This document shows, in pieces, positions 1-6,208 of a stretch of DNA of 16,742 nt; positions within the stretch are counted from its first letter, which is position 1, and every line of letters starts with the position of its first letter. Below the pieces are notes generated by a model, which had not been told where the DNA came from, did not search any database, and was given only the letters and a program-made list of their open reading frames with translations. The position numbers and the translations under genes are program-made. Source of the DNA: Prado023 sp049688595 (lineage in GTDB: Bacteria > Actinomycetota > Actinomycetes > S36-B12 > CAIYMF01). Where the stretch lies: assembly GCA_049688595.1 (NCBI GenBank), contig JBAVLA010000057.1, forward strand, positions 1 to 16,742. The letters are read 5' to 3'.

Positions 1-204
1 CGGGCGGCGGCCGCGGCCCGGGCCTACCTGACCGCGTCGGGGGTCACCGGCGCCGTGGCCATTACCCCCGGCGGGCGGCGGCTGTCCGTGACCACGACCG
101 ACATCTACACCCCGGTCCTGCTCTCAGCGATCGGGATCGGACCGATGCCGGTCACCGGGGCGGCCACCGCCGACCTGGTCACAGTCGAAGGAGGCACCCC
201 ATGA
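1..204 (+). CDS. C-terminal end of a TadE/TadG-like pilus protein (5' truncated by window)
   Basis: An open frame runs from the first base to a TGA at 202-204, giving the last 67 residues of a protein whose start lies outside the window. The tail carries a short beta-rich stretch (RLSVTTTDIYTPVLLSAIG) followed by Ala/Val-rich sequence, which resembles the C-terminal part of TadE/TadG-like pseudopilins, small membrane-anchored proteins of Tad-type pilus or secretion systems. The stop overlaps the ATG of the following LysM gene as ATGA, so the two are probably translationally coupled. In actinobacterial integrative elements a TadE-like gene often precedes a LysM protein, which supports the call. 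The family assignment rests on a short piece and on context; the reading frame is secure. Confidence 0.55.
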   Translation, partial: RAAAAARAYLTASGVTGAVAITPGGRRLSVTTTDIYTPVLLSAIGIGPMPVTGAATADLVTVEGGTP

Positions 205-1214
205 TCGCCCGCACCCTGCGCGGCCTGGCCGCGCTCGTGGTCGTCACGGTCGGGCTGGTCGGCTGGCCCATAGCCCTGATCACCGCCGGCCGAGCCGCCG
301 GCCCGTGGCTGCCCGACCTGACCGACCCGCTGGGCCTGCTGGCACGGCCCGACAGCGGTGGCCTGTTCCTGGCCCTGATCCTCGCCCTCGGCGCCGTGGC
401 GTGGCTGGTGTGGAGCATCGCCCTGCTCGTCGAGGTCGCCGCCCAGGCCCGCGGCGTGCCCACCCCCCGCCTCGGCGGGCTGTTCCCGCAGCACTCAGCC
501 GCCGCCCTGGTCACCACCATCGCCATCGCGTTCAGCATCACCCCCACCCCCGTCTTGGCAGGTCCAGTCACAACCACGGGGCCGGCCCGCCCCGCCAACA
601 CCGCCAGCCAGGCTGCGGACCCGCAGCAGGAGGCAGCCGGCCACCACACATCCGACGAGGGGTCGGCGCACGGCTACACCGTGATCCCAGGCGACACGCT
701 GTGGGACATCGCCGACGAGCAGCTCGACGACCCTTACCGGTGGTCCGAGATCGCCGAGGCCTCCGAGCAGATCACGCAACCCGACGGCCAGCACCTGGCC
801 GACCCCGACCTGATCCACCCCGGCTGGACCCTGCACCTCCCCGCGCCCGCTGCAGCTGCGACGCCGCCGGCCGAGCCACCGGCTGCTCCAGCCGAACCCC
901 AGCCCGATCAGCAGGCCGCTGGCGCCTCGGAGATCGATCCCCCGGACACCCCGCTACGCCCGACAGCGGCCCGCACCACACGCGGCGGCTCCGATCGGGC
1001 CACCACCGCGTCCGTGTCAGCACGCGTTGAAGACTGGCTCCCGGCCACCCCAATGCATCCCGCGGCCGGCGCGGACGAGGGGACCCGGCCGTGGCACGGC
1101 GTGCCTGGCCTGCCGGACTGGGTCCGGCCCCCCTTCAAGCCCACACCCCTTGCCGACGCCCCCGACGTGCACGAAGCCGTGCTGGCCGTCCTCGCCCAGC
1201 GCGGCGCACCGTAG
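201..1214 (+). CDS. LysM-domain membrane protein
   Basis: The 337-residue protein has hydrophobic segments at about 8-30, 54-78 and 102-120, then a Pro/Ala/Thr-rich linker. A LysM peptidoglycan-binding domain follows at about 157-214 (HGYTVIPGDTLWDIADEQL, ending PGWTLHLP), then a long disordered Pro/Ala-rich tail. Known LysM domains bind N-acetylglucosamine polymers, so the protein is likely membrane anchored with the LysM domain facing the cell wall. The ATG at 201 overlaps the preceding stop and has GAAGGAGG just upstream, which fixes the start. The stop is followed directly by the ATG of the next gene. In related elements the LysM protein is often much longer and carries a C-terminal BTAD regulatory domain; none is seen here. 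A role at the cell wall for a conjugation or Tad-type apparatus is inference. Confidence 0.8.
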   Translation: MIARTLRGLAALVVVTVGLVGWPIALITAGRAAGPWLPDLTDPLGLLARPDSGGLFLALILALGAVAWLVWSIALLVEVAAQARGVPTPRLGGLFPQHSAAALVTTIAIAFSITPTPVLAGPVTTTGPARPANTASQAADPQQEAAGHHTSDEGSAHGYTVIPGDTLWDIADEQLDDPYRWSEIAEASEQITQPDGQHLADPDLIHPGWTLHLPAPAAAATPPAEPPAAPAEPQPDQQAAGASEIDPPDTPLRPTAARTTRGGSDRATTASVSARVEDWLPATPMHPAAGADEGTRPWHGVPGLPDWVRPPFKPTPLADAPDVHEAVLAVLAQRGAP

Positions 1215-1934
1215 ATGAGCACTCTGACCCGGGCTGCGACCGTTCTGCGCGTGCCGGCGGACCTCACCCCGCGGTGGCGGGATCTGCCCGCCCTTGCCTG
1301 GGTCCTTGCCCGCGCCTACATGCCCGGACCCCGCTGGTGGGCCGTACCCGCAGCCGTGGTGTCGGCGGTCGTGTTCGCCGCCCCGTACCTCGCCGCCGTC
1401 CATGCGGTCGGCGGGCTGGCCGCGCTGGCCACTGGCCGGGCACGCGCTCTGGTCATCCCCGACGCCCGCCGCCCCGCCGTCCACGCGGCCGGCCTCATCG
1501 GATTCGCCGTCAGCATGGCCACCGTTGTCGCAGCCGCCTGGGTCCTGACGCAGTTGATCTACCCCCTCCCAGCCCTGATGGCGTCCACGGCACTGCTGTT
1601 CGGGTCCTGGGCAGCCCCGTTCATCCCCACCCTGGCCGCCGGCGTCCAGCGCGCTCGTGCTCGAGCCCGTGCGAGCGTGGGTGCGGCACCAACGCCGATG
1701 GCCGGCGACCACCCGGCGGCGCTCTTGGGCTACCTGGCCTCCTGGCCCCAGCGCACCGGAGCCGGCGCCCAACTCATCAGCAGGATCTGCGTCCATGCCG
1801 ACCTGGCTCGGGTCGAGGTGCGGCTGAACGCCCGAAACCCCGAGGCCGGCCGGCTGTACCAGCGACTCGGCTTCACATACGACGGCCCCGGGTCACTTGG
1901 CATGACCCGAAGTCCCACGCCCGTGGCAGGCTGA
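1215..1934 (+). CDS. Three-helix membrane protein with GNAT-like C-terminal segment
   Basis: The ATG follows the previous stop with no gap. The 239-residue product has three predicted membrane helices at about 41-70, 90-115 and 118-143, then a basic Arg/Ala-rich stretch (146-154). The last 70 residues look like the acetyl-CoA-binding half of a GNAT acetyltransferase: Q179-RT-G182-A-G184 fits motif A (Q/RxxGxG/A), followed by EVRLNARNPEAGRLYQRLGF, which matches the family's motif B with its asparagine and LYxxLGF signature. The usual N-terminal strands of a GNAT domain (about 60-70 residues) are not evident, so it may be a minimal or degenerate acetyltransferase tethered to the membrane. Substrate unknown. 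It is the last gene of the + strand unit and converges on the EspR-like gene 31 bp away. Could also be a fusion created by recombination. Confidence 0.65.
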   Translation: MSTLTRAATVLRVPADLTPRWRDLPALAWVLARAYMPGPRWWAVPAAVVSAVVFAAPYLAAVHAVGGLAALATGRARALVIPDARRPAVHAAGLIGFAVSMATVVAAAWVLTQLIYPLPALMASTALLFGSWAAPFIPTLAAGVQRARARARASVGAAPTPMAGDHPAALLGYLASWPQRTGAGAQLISRICVHADLARVEVRLNARNPEAGRLYQRLGFTYDGPGSLGMTRSPTPVAG

Positions 1935-1965
1935 GCCGCCCGCACCGATCCGCGCCGGACCCTCC

Positions 1966-2535
1966 CTACCGCGGGATTGCGCGCACCGTCATCGGGTCAG
2001 CGAGCACCGTCTCGAGCACCGACTGGACCCGGTAATCGGCCAGCGCCCCCAACACCGCGGGCAGGTCATGGCGGGAGATCAGATTCCCAAGCTCCGGGGC
2101 GGTCAGCGCCGCCAGCACCTCACCAAGATCGTCCCGGGTCAGCAGCACCCTGGCTCGCGGATCCGACATCGCCACCAGCAGCGGCAGCAGATCCGAGGTC
2201 ATACGCCCCGCGCAGTCAGCCGTGAAGTAGGCCACCGGCACCCGGAAGACATCCGCCAGCGCCTCCACCAGCGTCAACCGCGGCTCGGTCCGCTGCCCCG
2301 ACTTCAGATGCAGGATGTACGCCTTGGTCACCTGCTGCCCCCGGGCCACGCACTCATCAGCCACGTACTGCAAAGTCCACCGCCGCCCATCCGGCCGCAG
2401 GGTCTCCTCGAACAACCGCGACAACCGCTGCGCGAAATCAACCCGGCCGCCCCACGCTGCCTCTACGACGGCTCCTACCGGATTGCCGCTCTCAGCGCTC
2501 TCCGGCGTCGAAACGTCTTCGATCTCTGTTGCCAT
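1966..2535 (-). CDS. EspR-like XRE-family transcriptional regulator
   Basis: This 189-residue protein has an N-terminal helix-turn-helix region at about 33-107: FAQRLSRLFEETLRPDGRRW, then a recognition region ending LHLKSGQRTEP, then VFRVPVAYFTAD. This order (FaxRLxxLF, SQLRSGxRtnP, FFxvxaxYFxdd) is that of mycobacterial EspR and its actinobacterial relatives, DNA-binding proteins that dimerise and regulate secretion or mobile-element genes. The C-terminal 80 residues are helical and probably mediate dimerisation. The ATG at 2535 has AAGGAG about 10 nt upstream. It is transcribed towards the LysM/GNAT unit and ends 31 bp from it, so it does not share a promoter with it. A regulatory role on the mobile element is inference. 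Confidence 0.8.
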   Translation of the reverse strand: MATEIEDVSTPESAESGNPVGAVVEAAWGGRVDFAQRLSRLFEETLRPDGRRWTLQYVADECVARGQQVTKAYILHLKSGQRTEPRLTLVEALADVFRVPVAYFTADCAGRMTSDLLPLLVAMSDPRARVLLTRDDLGEVLAALTAPELGNLISRHDLPAVLGALADYRVQSVLETVLADPMTVRAIPR

Positions 2536-2685
2536 TTCGCCACCGCTCCTTCAACAGCCGGGAACCCTTCACGTCCACTCTCACGCTGGAGCCCCCCTCG
2601 GCTGGATACCGTGCGACGAGGGTACCGGGATCTGCGGGGTCACTGGAGCAGCCCGACTTGGATGGTGATCGGTGTATAGCCCTGT

Positions 2686-2709
2686 CTGGGCTATCCATGT
2701 AACCGGAGT
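2686..2709 (+). repeat. Left terminal inverted repeat of the MITE-like element
   Basis: Twenty-four bases that are the exact reverse complement of 2907-2930. It is preceded directly by the octamer AGCCCTGT. Homology between the two ends stops sharply after this repeat on the inner side. Confidence 0.9.
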
Positions 2710-2906
2710 GGCGCTCTACGCACCCGGCCGACGGCGACGAGTGGTCCTCGGCCGCCCGCCAGGGCGGAGACGGTGCAGGAACCGACGCTGCGGAGGCTCC
2801 GAATCGCCCATCGGTGCGTTCAAGGGCAGCTGTCAGGGCCGCAGATCGGCTCGTTGCTGGAGTTCAGCACCAAGGACGGACCCCGGCGAGGCGCCAGGAC
2901 CTGTCT

Positions 2907-2930
2907 ACTCCGGTTACATGGATAGCCCAG
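2907..2930 (-). repeat. Right terminal inverted repeat of the MITE-like element
   Basis: Exact reverse complement of 2686-2709, followed directly by the second copy of AGCCCTGT at 2931-2938. Confidence 0.9.
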
Positions 2931-3032
2931 AGCCCTGTTTGGTCGTCCGACCGACTCAGTTTGTCCCGTCGGATCATCCTTGGCCGGCCCGCGACCAACA
3001 CCAACATCGTCCGAAGTTCAGTGACGGAGTCG

Positions 3033-3437
3033 CTACTCGCGGAGGGAGTCTCGGCCCCGCATCTCGGCCAAGAACGCCGAGGCCAGCGCGATCCACTCGT
3101 CAGGCTTGGCCGCGTCGGCCCATACCTCCAGGAACTCCCGCGAGGTAAGGCCCAGAGGGTGCTCGGGCAGGGGCTTGGAAGAGTACTCGTGAAAGGGAGA
3201 GGTCTTCTTGAGCTGCGACAGCAGTTCACGCGCCTGGGATGTCCTACCGTGCCCGCCGATTTCGAGTGAGGGGAAGATCTCGGGTGCGCGTTGCAACGGG
3301 GGCCACTCACGCCAGACACGGTAGAAGGGCAGCTCCCAGTCCAAGTGGCTCCAACGCCAAGGGCCTCGGTAACCGCACGCGACGAGTGCAGCCATGAATC
3401 CGTCGGCCGTCATCCGCAACCGCTGTGTCTTGGTCAT
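3033..3437 (-). CDS. Hypothetical protein, partner of the zinc-ribbon protein
   Basis: I do not recognise this family. The product is 134 residues from the ATG at 3437, which lies 6 bp after the stop of the upstream gene; a GTG at 3461 would add eight residues and overlap that gene by 19 bp. It is rich in Trp and aromatic residues in the first half (GPWRWSHLDWELPFYRVWREW) and acidic/helical towards the end (SREFLEVWADAAKPDEWIALASAFLAEM). No membrane helix, signal peptide or cysteine motif is seen. It is the second gene of a two-gene unit, so it may be a partner or immunity factor of the protein encoded before it; this is inference from arrangement alone. Confidence 0.6.
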   Translation of the reverse strand: MTKTQRLRMTADGFMAALVACGYRGPWRWSHLDWELPFYRVWREWPPLQRAPEIFPSLEIGGHGRTSQARELLSQLKKTSPFHEYSSKPLPEHPLGLTSREFLEVWADAAKPDEWIALASAFLAEMRGRDSLRE

Positions 3438-3442
3438 GTTCG

Positions 3443-4519
3443 TCAAGGTATCGGCCGCCACGGACTGTCACGAAGTAGGCCGAGGATCTCTTCGGACCGT
3501 GTGAGTACGGCAGCCATCGTGGCGAAGCGTCCGACGAAAGCGGCGTCGTCGGTGTCGGGCACCTGCGCTCCGCTCCAAGAAGGCACCGCTCCTGTGAACC
3601 GGGATCGGACGGGCAGCGAGACCCCCATCAGATACTCGTCGACAAGCGCCTGAACGACTTGCTGCTCCAATTCGTGCTGCTCGGCTGTCAGCCCACGCAC
3701 GAAGGGCTCGCCGCGACGCTCGGCGGCTCGTTGCCGGATCCGCTCGAGTGGATCGAGCTCAGGCCGCCGATCAGCTCCAAGTCCATCGATCCGAGCACGC
3801 ACGTCCAGGATCCGGGCCAACAGCCACGCGGGAGGGTCGCCGCGAAGGTCGCTTGGAGGAATCGCGATCACTTGAACGGCAGCCACGGCGCGGCGCAGAA
3901 GGGCGAGCGAGAGGGAGCCAGGCGACTCGTGCACGTTCAGGTAGCGGATTCCGTCGAGGCCAGCGCCCATGAGGTCTAGCTGCGTGATCTGGGCTGCCTC
4001 CGCGTAGTTCTCGTCCCGCCAGCCCGTCTCCAACGTCAAGCCACTACGCAGCCTCACTCGGTACAAGTAGAACTGGCTGCTTCCGTCGCCTTGGTCGCGC
4101 ATCCGACGAAGCATCGACTCGACCGCGGCTTCGTAGGTGCCCACGTGCAGTGCCTGCCTCGTGAGACGCCGATGCACTCTCTCGATTTCCCCCGAAGGGA
4201 CCAGCGTCCGGAGGGGTTCGGTCGTGGTGTCGGAGACCGCCCGCGGTTCGTGTCGGGGCCATCCAGGGTCGGTACTGGTGTGGTACCAGGTGAAGTCCGC
4301 CGCCTGCAGGTCGCAGAGAACCGGGTCATTGACGTCACGAAGACCTAGGACCGCCGGACCGAAGTGAATATCTGAACCGCAACAGTCGCATGCCACATGG
4401 GCGCCGTTGGGCTCAGCCTCGTACGTTGCGCTGGTCAGCGCCGTCAGTCCCCGGCACGTCGAACAACGCATCTGATAGTCATAGTCGAAGCTCACCGGCC
4501 TCTCTAACAGTGGCGTCAC
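3443..4519 (-). CDS. Zinc-ribbon protein with possible ADP-ribosyltransferase-like core
   Basis: From the GTG at 4519 the protein has 358 residues. An N-terminal zinc ribbon is seen: C19-x2-C22 and C44-x2-C47. Next comes WYHTSTDPGWP (H80), then ALHVGTYEAAVESMLRRMRD, FYLYRVRL, GWRDENYAEAAQ and IRYLNVHESPGSLSLAL. The series of an early Tyr-His, a LHxGT segment and a late Tyr-x-Asn-x-x-Glu resembles the H-Y-E type ADP-ribosyltransferase fold used by toxins and effectors, but I cannot confirm this by eye. The C-terminal third is helical. An upstream extension to 4648 is open, but it is Arg/Gly-rich and runs through a hairpin that looks like the terminator of the ATPase gene, so I prefer 4519. It is closely followed by the 3033-3437 gene. 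A toxin-partner pair is possible. Confidence 0.6.
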   Translation of the reverse strand: MTPLLERPVSFDYDYQMRCSTCRGLTALTSATYEAEPNGAHVACDCCGSDIHFGPAVLGLRDVNDPVLCDLQAADFTWYHTSTDPGWPRHEPRAVSDTTTEPLRTLVPSGEIERVHRRLTRQALHVGTYEAAVESMLRRMRDQGDGSSQFYLYRVRLRSGLTLETGWRDENYAEAAQITQLDLMGAGLDGIRYLNVHESPGSLSLALLRRAVAAVQVIAIPPSDLRGDPPAWLLARILDVRARIDGLGADRRPELDPLERIRQRAAERRGEPFVRGLTAEQHELEQQVVQALVDEYLMGVSLPVRSRFTGAVPSWSGAQVPDTDDAAFVGRFATMAAVLTRSEEILGLLRDSPWRPIP

Positions 4520-4556
4520 AAGACCATCCTGACTCGTACCTCCGACATTCTGTCCA

Positions 4557-4577
4557 CCCCGGCGCCCCAGGCCGGGG
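4557..4577 (-). terminator. Likely hairpin terminator of the AAA ATPase gene
   Basis: Perfect 7-bp stem CCCCGGC / GCCGGGG with a 7-nt loop, about 110 nt past the ATPase stop on its strand and upstream of the zinc-ribbon gene's GTG. A second G/C palindrome (4580-4591) lies beside it. There is no T-run, as is common for actinobacterial terminators. Confidence 0.45.
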
Positions 4578-4689
4578 ACGCCCCCCGGGGCACGGCGATC
4601 TACCGCTCCGGTTCGGTCTCGCCAAGGGCTTGCTCGGTCGACTGCCATCTCCCGTCCCTGCCCGTCACCCGCCCGGCCGTGGTGGCCTC

Positions 4690-5862
4690 CTACAGGGCGC
4701 GTGTGACGTAGCGGTCGAACTGAGGGACGGTGAAAGCGACGCGGCCGCGTTTGGAGTTGTAGATCAGGCCGCGTTCGGTGAGTCGTCGGGAGAACGAGCC
4801 GATGGATGCTGAGCTCTTGACCCGCATGGCTCGGGCGATGTCGGCGGGGGTGTGCTCGCCGGGGCCGAGGGAGGCCAGGGCGCGCAGGTAGTCAAGTTCC
4901 CGCTCGGGCAGGGCGCCGACCCGCAGGGAGAAGAAGTCCTGGTCGAGCACGGCGTCGACGACGCCACGAGCCGCCTGGGCGTCTGTGGGGGTGATGGGGG
5001 AGGTGGGGGCCAGGTTCCACACGGCCTTGCCGAACTCCTGCAGGAAGAACGGGTAGCCCTCGGTGTAGTCGATGATGAAGTCCAGCGCGTCGGGGTCGAA
5101 CGCGCATCCCGCGGCCCGGGCGGGCACGACGAGGGCGGCGCGGGCGGCCTCGGCCGGCAGCCGGCCGATCTCGGGCCAGGCGAACATCCGCTCGGCGTAG
5201 GTCTGGGCCTGGCCGGTCAGCGCCGGCAGCTGGGGCAGCCCGGCGCCGGCGAATACTACCGGCAGCTCACGCTGGTTGACCTGGTGCTTGGCCATCACCA
5301 GCGCCGACAACTCGCCAGGGCCGAGGTACTGGATCTCGTCGATGAGGAACACCAGCACCTGCCCGTGTTCTTGGGCGGCCTCGCCCAGGGCGACGACCAG
5401 CTCGGGCAGGTCGGCGGTGAAGTCACCGGTGTCGGCCACGCCCTCGACGTCGGCGCCGTCGAAGGTGATCGTCCATCGGCCCTGCGGGTCGAACTGGGCC
5501 TTGAACCCGCGCAGCACCCCGGCGGCGCGGCGGGCCCGGGTCTTCCACCGGTCGGCCGGGGACAGCTCGAGCAGGGCCCGGCGGGCCAGGGAGGGGAACT
5601 TGCGGGCAAACCCGTCGACCTGCTTGGACGCCTCGTGCTTGACCACAACCAGGTTGCGGGCCACCGCCAGGTCCTCGAACGCGTTGAGCAGCACGGTCTT
5701 ACCCACCCCGCGCAGCCCGGTGATGATCACGCCCTTGTCGGTCAGCCCGAGCTGGACGCGCTGCAGCACGGTGTCGAACTCGTCGAGCTGCACCGCCCGT
5801 CCAGCCAGCTCCGGGGGCCGGGCCCCCGCGTTCGGGGTGTACGGGTTGCTAACACGGTCCAT
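4690..5862 (-). CDS. AAA+ ATPase with C-terminal winged helix (ATPase_2/Orc1-Cdc6-like)
   Basis: The protein has 390 residues from the ATG at 5862, which is preceded by GGAGG at good spacing; a GTG at 5877 would add five residues and remove this site. Walker A is GLRGVGKT at about 49-56, Walker B is VLVFLIDEIQ at about 169-178 with Asp175-Glu176, followed by a sensor-like VVFAGAGLPQLP. The last 70 residues form a helix-turn-helix (PADIARAMRVKSSASIGSFS, ending GRVAFTVPQFDRYV). This is the layout of standalone P-loop ATPases related to Orc1/Cdc6 and the archaeal/bacterial ATPase_2 group, which bind DNA or act as NTP-driven switches. It lies just downstream of the broken recombinase on the same strand. 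Its job is unknown; such ATPases often travel with mobile elements. Confidence 0.85.
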   Translation of the reverse strand: MDRVSNPYTPNAGARPPELAGRAVQLDEFDTVLQRVQLGLTDKGVIITGLRGVGKTVLLNAFEDLAVARNLVVVKHEASKQVDGFARKFPSLARRALLELSPADRWKTRARRAAGVLRGFKAQFDPQGRWTITFDGADVEGVADTGDFTADLPELVVALGEAAQEHGQVLVFLIDEIQYLGPGELSALVMAKHQVNQRELPVVFAGAGLPQLPALTGQAQTYAERMFAWPEIGRLPAEAARAALVVPARAAGCAFDPDALDFIIDYTEGYPFFLQEFGKAVWNLAPTSPITPTDAQAARGVVDAVLDQDFFSLRVGALPERELDYLRALASLGPGEHTPADIARAMRVKSSASIGSFSRRLTERGLIYNSKRGRVAFTVPQFDRYVTRAL

Positions 5863-5879
5863 GCTCCGATCCTCCACCG

Positions 5880-5912
5880 TTTAGCGCTTTTTAGCACACA
5901 TCTGCTAAAGCG
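5880..5912. promoter_or_regulatory. TTTAGC inverted/direct repeat upstream of the AAA ATPase
   Basis: A perfect 7-bp palindrome, TTTAGCA (5890-5896) and TGCTAAA (5903-5909), spaced by six bases, with a further direct TTTAGC at 5880-5885. AT-rich in a GC-rich neighbourhood and only 18-50 bp before the ATPase start codon. It is probably an operator, perhaps autoregulatory; a recombination site is an alternative because the recombinase remnant is nearby. Confidence 0.5.
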
Positions 5913-6004
5913 TTTCGCGAGGCGCAAGGCCCAGGACGGACCCGCGGGGGAGTGACGGCCCCACAGTCCGGAGCGTCGAGGACCCTTACCCTGACGCGTC
6001 TGCT

Positions 6005-6150
6005 GGTGTGGACGTGGGTGAGCACGGGGTCGGCGGCGACGGCCCCGCGCAGGTGGTCGGGCTGGGTGGTCAGGTAGCGCTGGGTAGTGACCAGGCCGGC
6101 GTGGCCGAGCAGTCCCATGACCTCGATAGCGGTGGCCCCGTGCTCCAGCA
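6005..6150 (-). pseudogene. 3' remnant of a tyrosine recombinase
   Basis: On the minus strand this reads LLEHGATAIEVMGLLGHAGL and then TTQRYLTTQPDHLRGAVAAD, ending PVLTHVHT. This is the C-terminal box of a tyrosine recombinase with the GLLGH histidine and the nucleophile tyrosine of QRY. It matches the end of the intact recombinase at 10264-10409 with about 17 mismatches over 146 bp by eye. Everything N-terminal to this box is gone; upstream homology stops at about 6150, shortly after the end of the JAB-E1 gene, and the reading frame runs past the original stop. It is therefore a fragment left by recombination or deletion, from a related but not identical recombinase. Confidence 0.85.
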
Positions 6151-6208
6151 GCGCCCACTCCGGTAGCCCAAGTGCAATCCCCCAACTCGGCGAGGACCCT
6201 GCTCATCG
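6151..6208 (-). other. Junction between the conjugation operon and the recombinase remnant
   Basis: Fifty-eight bases separate the JAB-E1 stop from the recombinase homology. An ATG overlaps the region just after the JAB-E1 stop (MSRVLAELGDCTW, minus strand from 6207), and this frame then runs out of phase across the remnant. It could be the beginning of a fourth operon gene cut by the junction, but it is too short to judge. Confidence 0.3.

Larger units (their letters stand above)
2678..2938. mobile_element. MITE-like element, 245 bp, with 24-bp TIRs and 8-bp target duplication
   Basis: The left terminal repeat (2686-2709, beginning CTGGGCTATCCATGTAACC) and the right one (2907-2930, ending GGATAGCCCAG) are perfect 24-bp reverse complements. 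Immediately outside both ends is the same octamer AGCCCTGT, at 2678-2685 and 2931-2938, a textbook target-site duplication. The 197-bp interior has no credible gene, so the element is non-autonomous and needs a transposase from elsewhere. An 8-bp duplication is typical of several DDE families (for example ISL3, ISAs1, IS256); the repeats are not matched by any transposase gene in this window, and the IS110 gene here does not use such ends. Perfect repeats and duplication suggest a recent insertion. Confidence 0.9.
2536..3032. other. Intergenic region carrying a MITE-like element
   Basis: Nearly 500 bp separate the EspR-like start from the end of the next gene. No frame here shows convincing codon usage or a recognisable domain. 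The middle is occupied by the 245-bp inverted-repeat element described separately. 2536-2677 should hold the promoter of the EspR-like gene. The stretch 2939-3032 lies downstream of the 3033-3437 gene; no clear terminator hairpin was seen in it. Confidence 0.6.

Noticed and set aside
1017..1796. 259-codon minus-strand frame opposite the LysM and GNAT-like genes
   Set aside because: Gly/Arg-rich shadow frame; the plus-strand genes have recognisable domains and coupled starts.
1091..2035. 314-codon plus-strand frame overlapping the LysM and membrane-GNAT genes
   Set aside because: Arg/Pro-rich out-of-frame reading of two real genes.
4520..4648. N-terminal extension of the zinc-ribbon protein
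   Set aside because: Arg/Gly-rich, runs through the hairpin at 4557-4577, and the zinc-ribbon domain starts shortly after the GTG at 4519.
4852..5955. 367-codon plus-strand frame opposite the AAA ATPase
   Set aside because: Antisense shadow of the ATPase, which has Walker motifs and a ribosome site; the frame is Gly/Gln/Leu-rich without domains.
6163..6207. Start of a fourth conjugation-operon gene (MSRVLAELGDCTW)
   Set aside because: Only about 14 codons before the frame runs into recombinase-derived sequence out of phase; kept as a junction note only.
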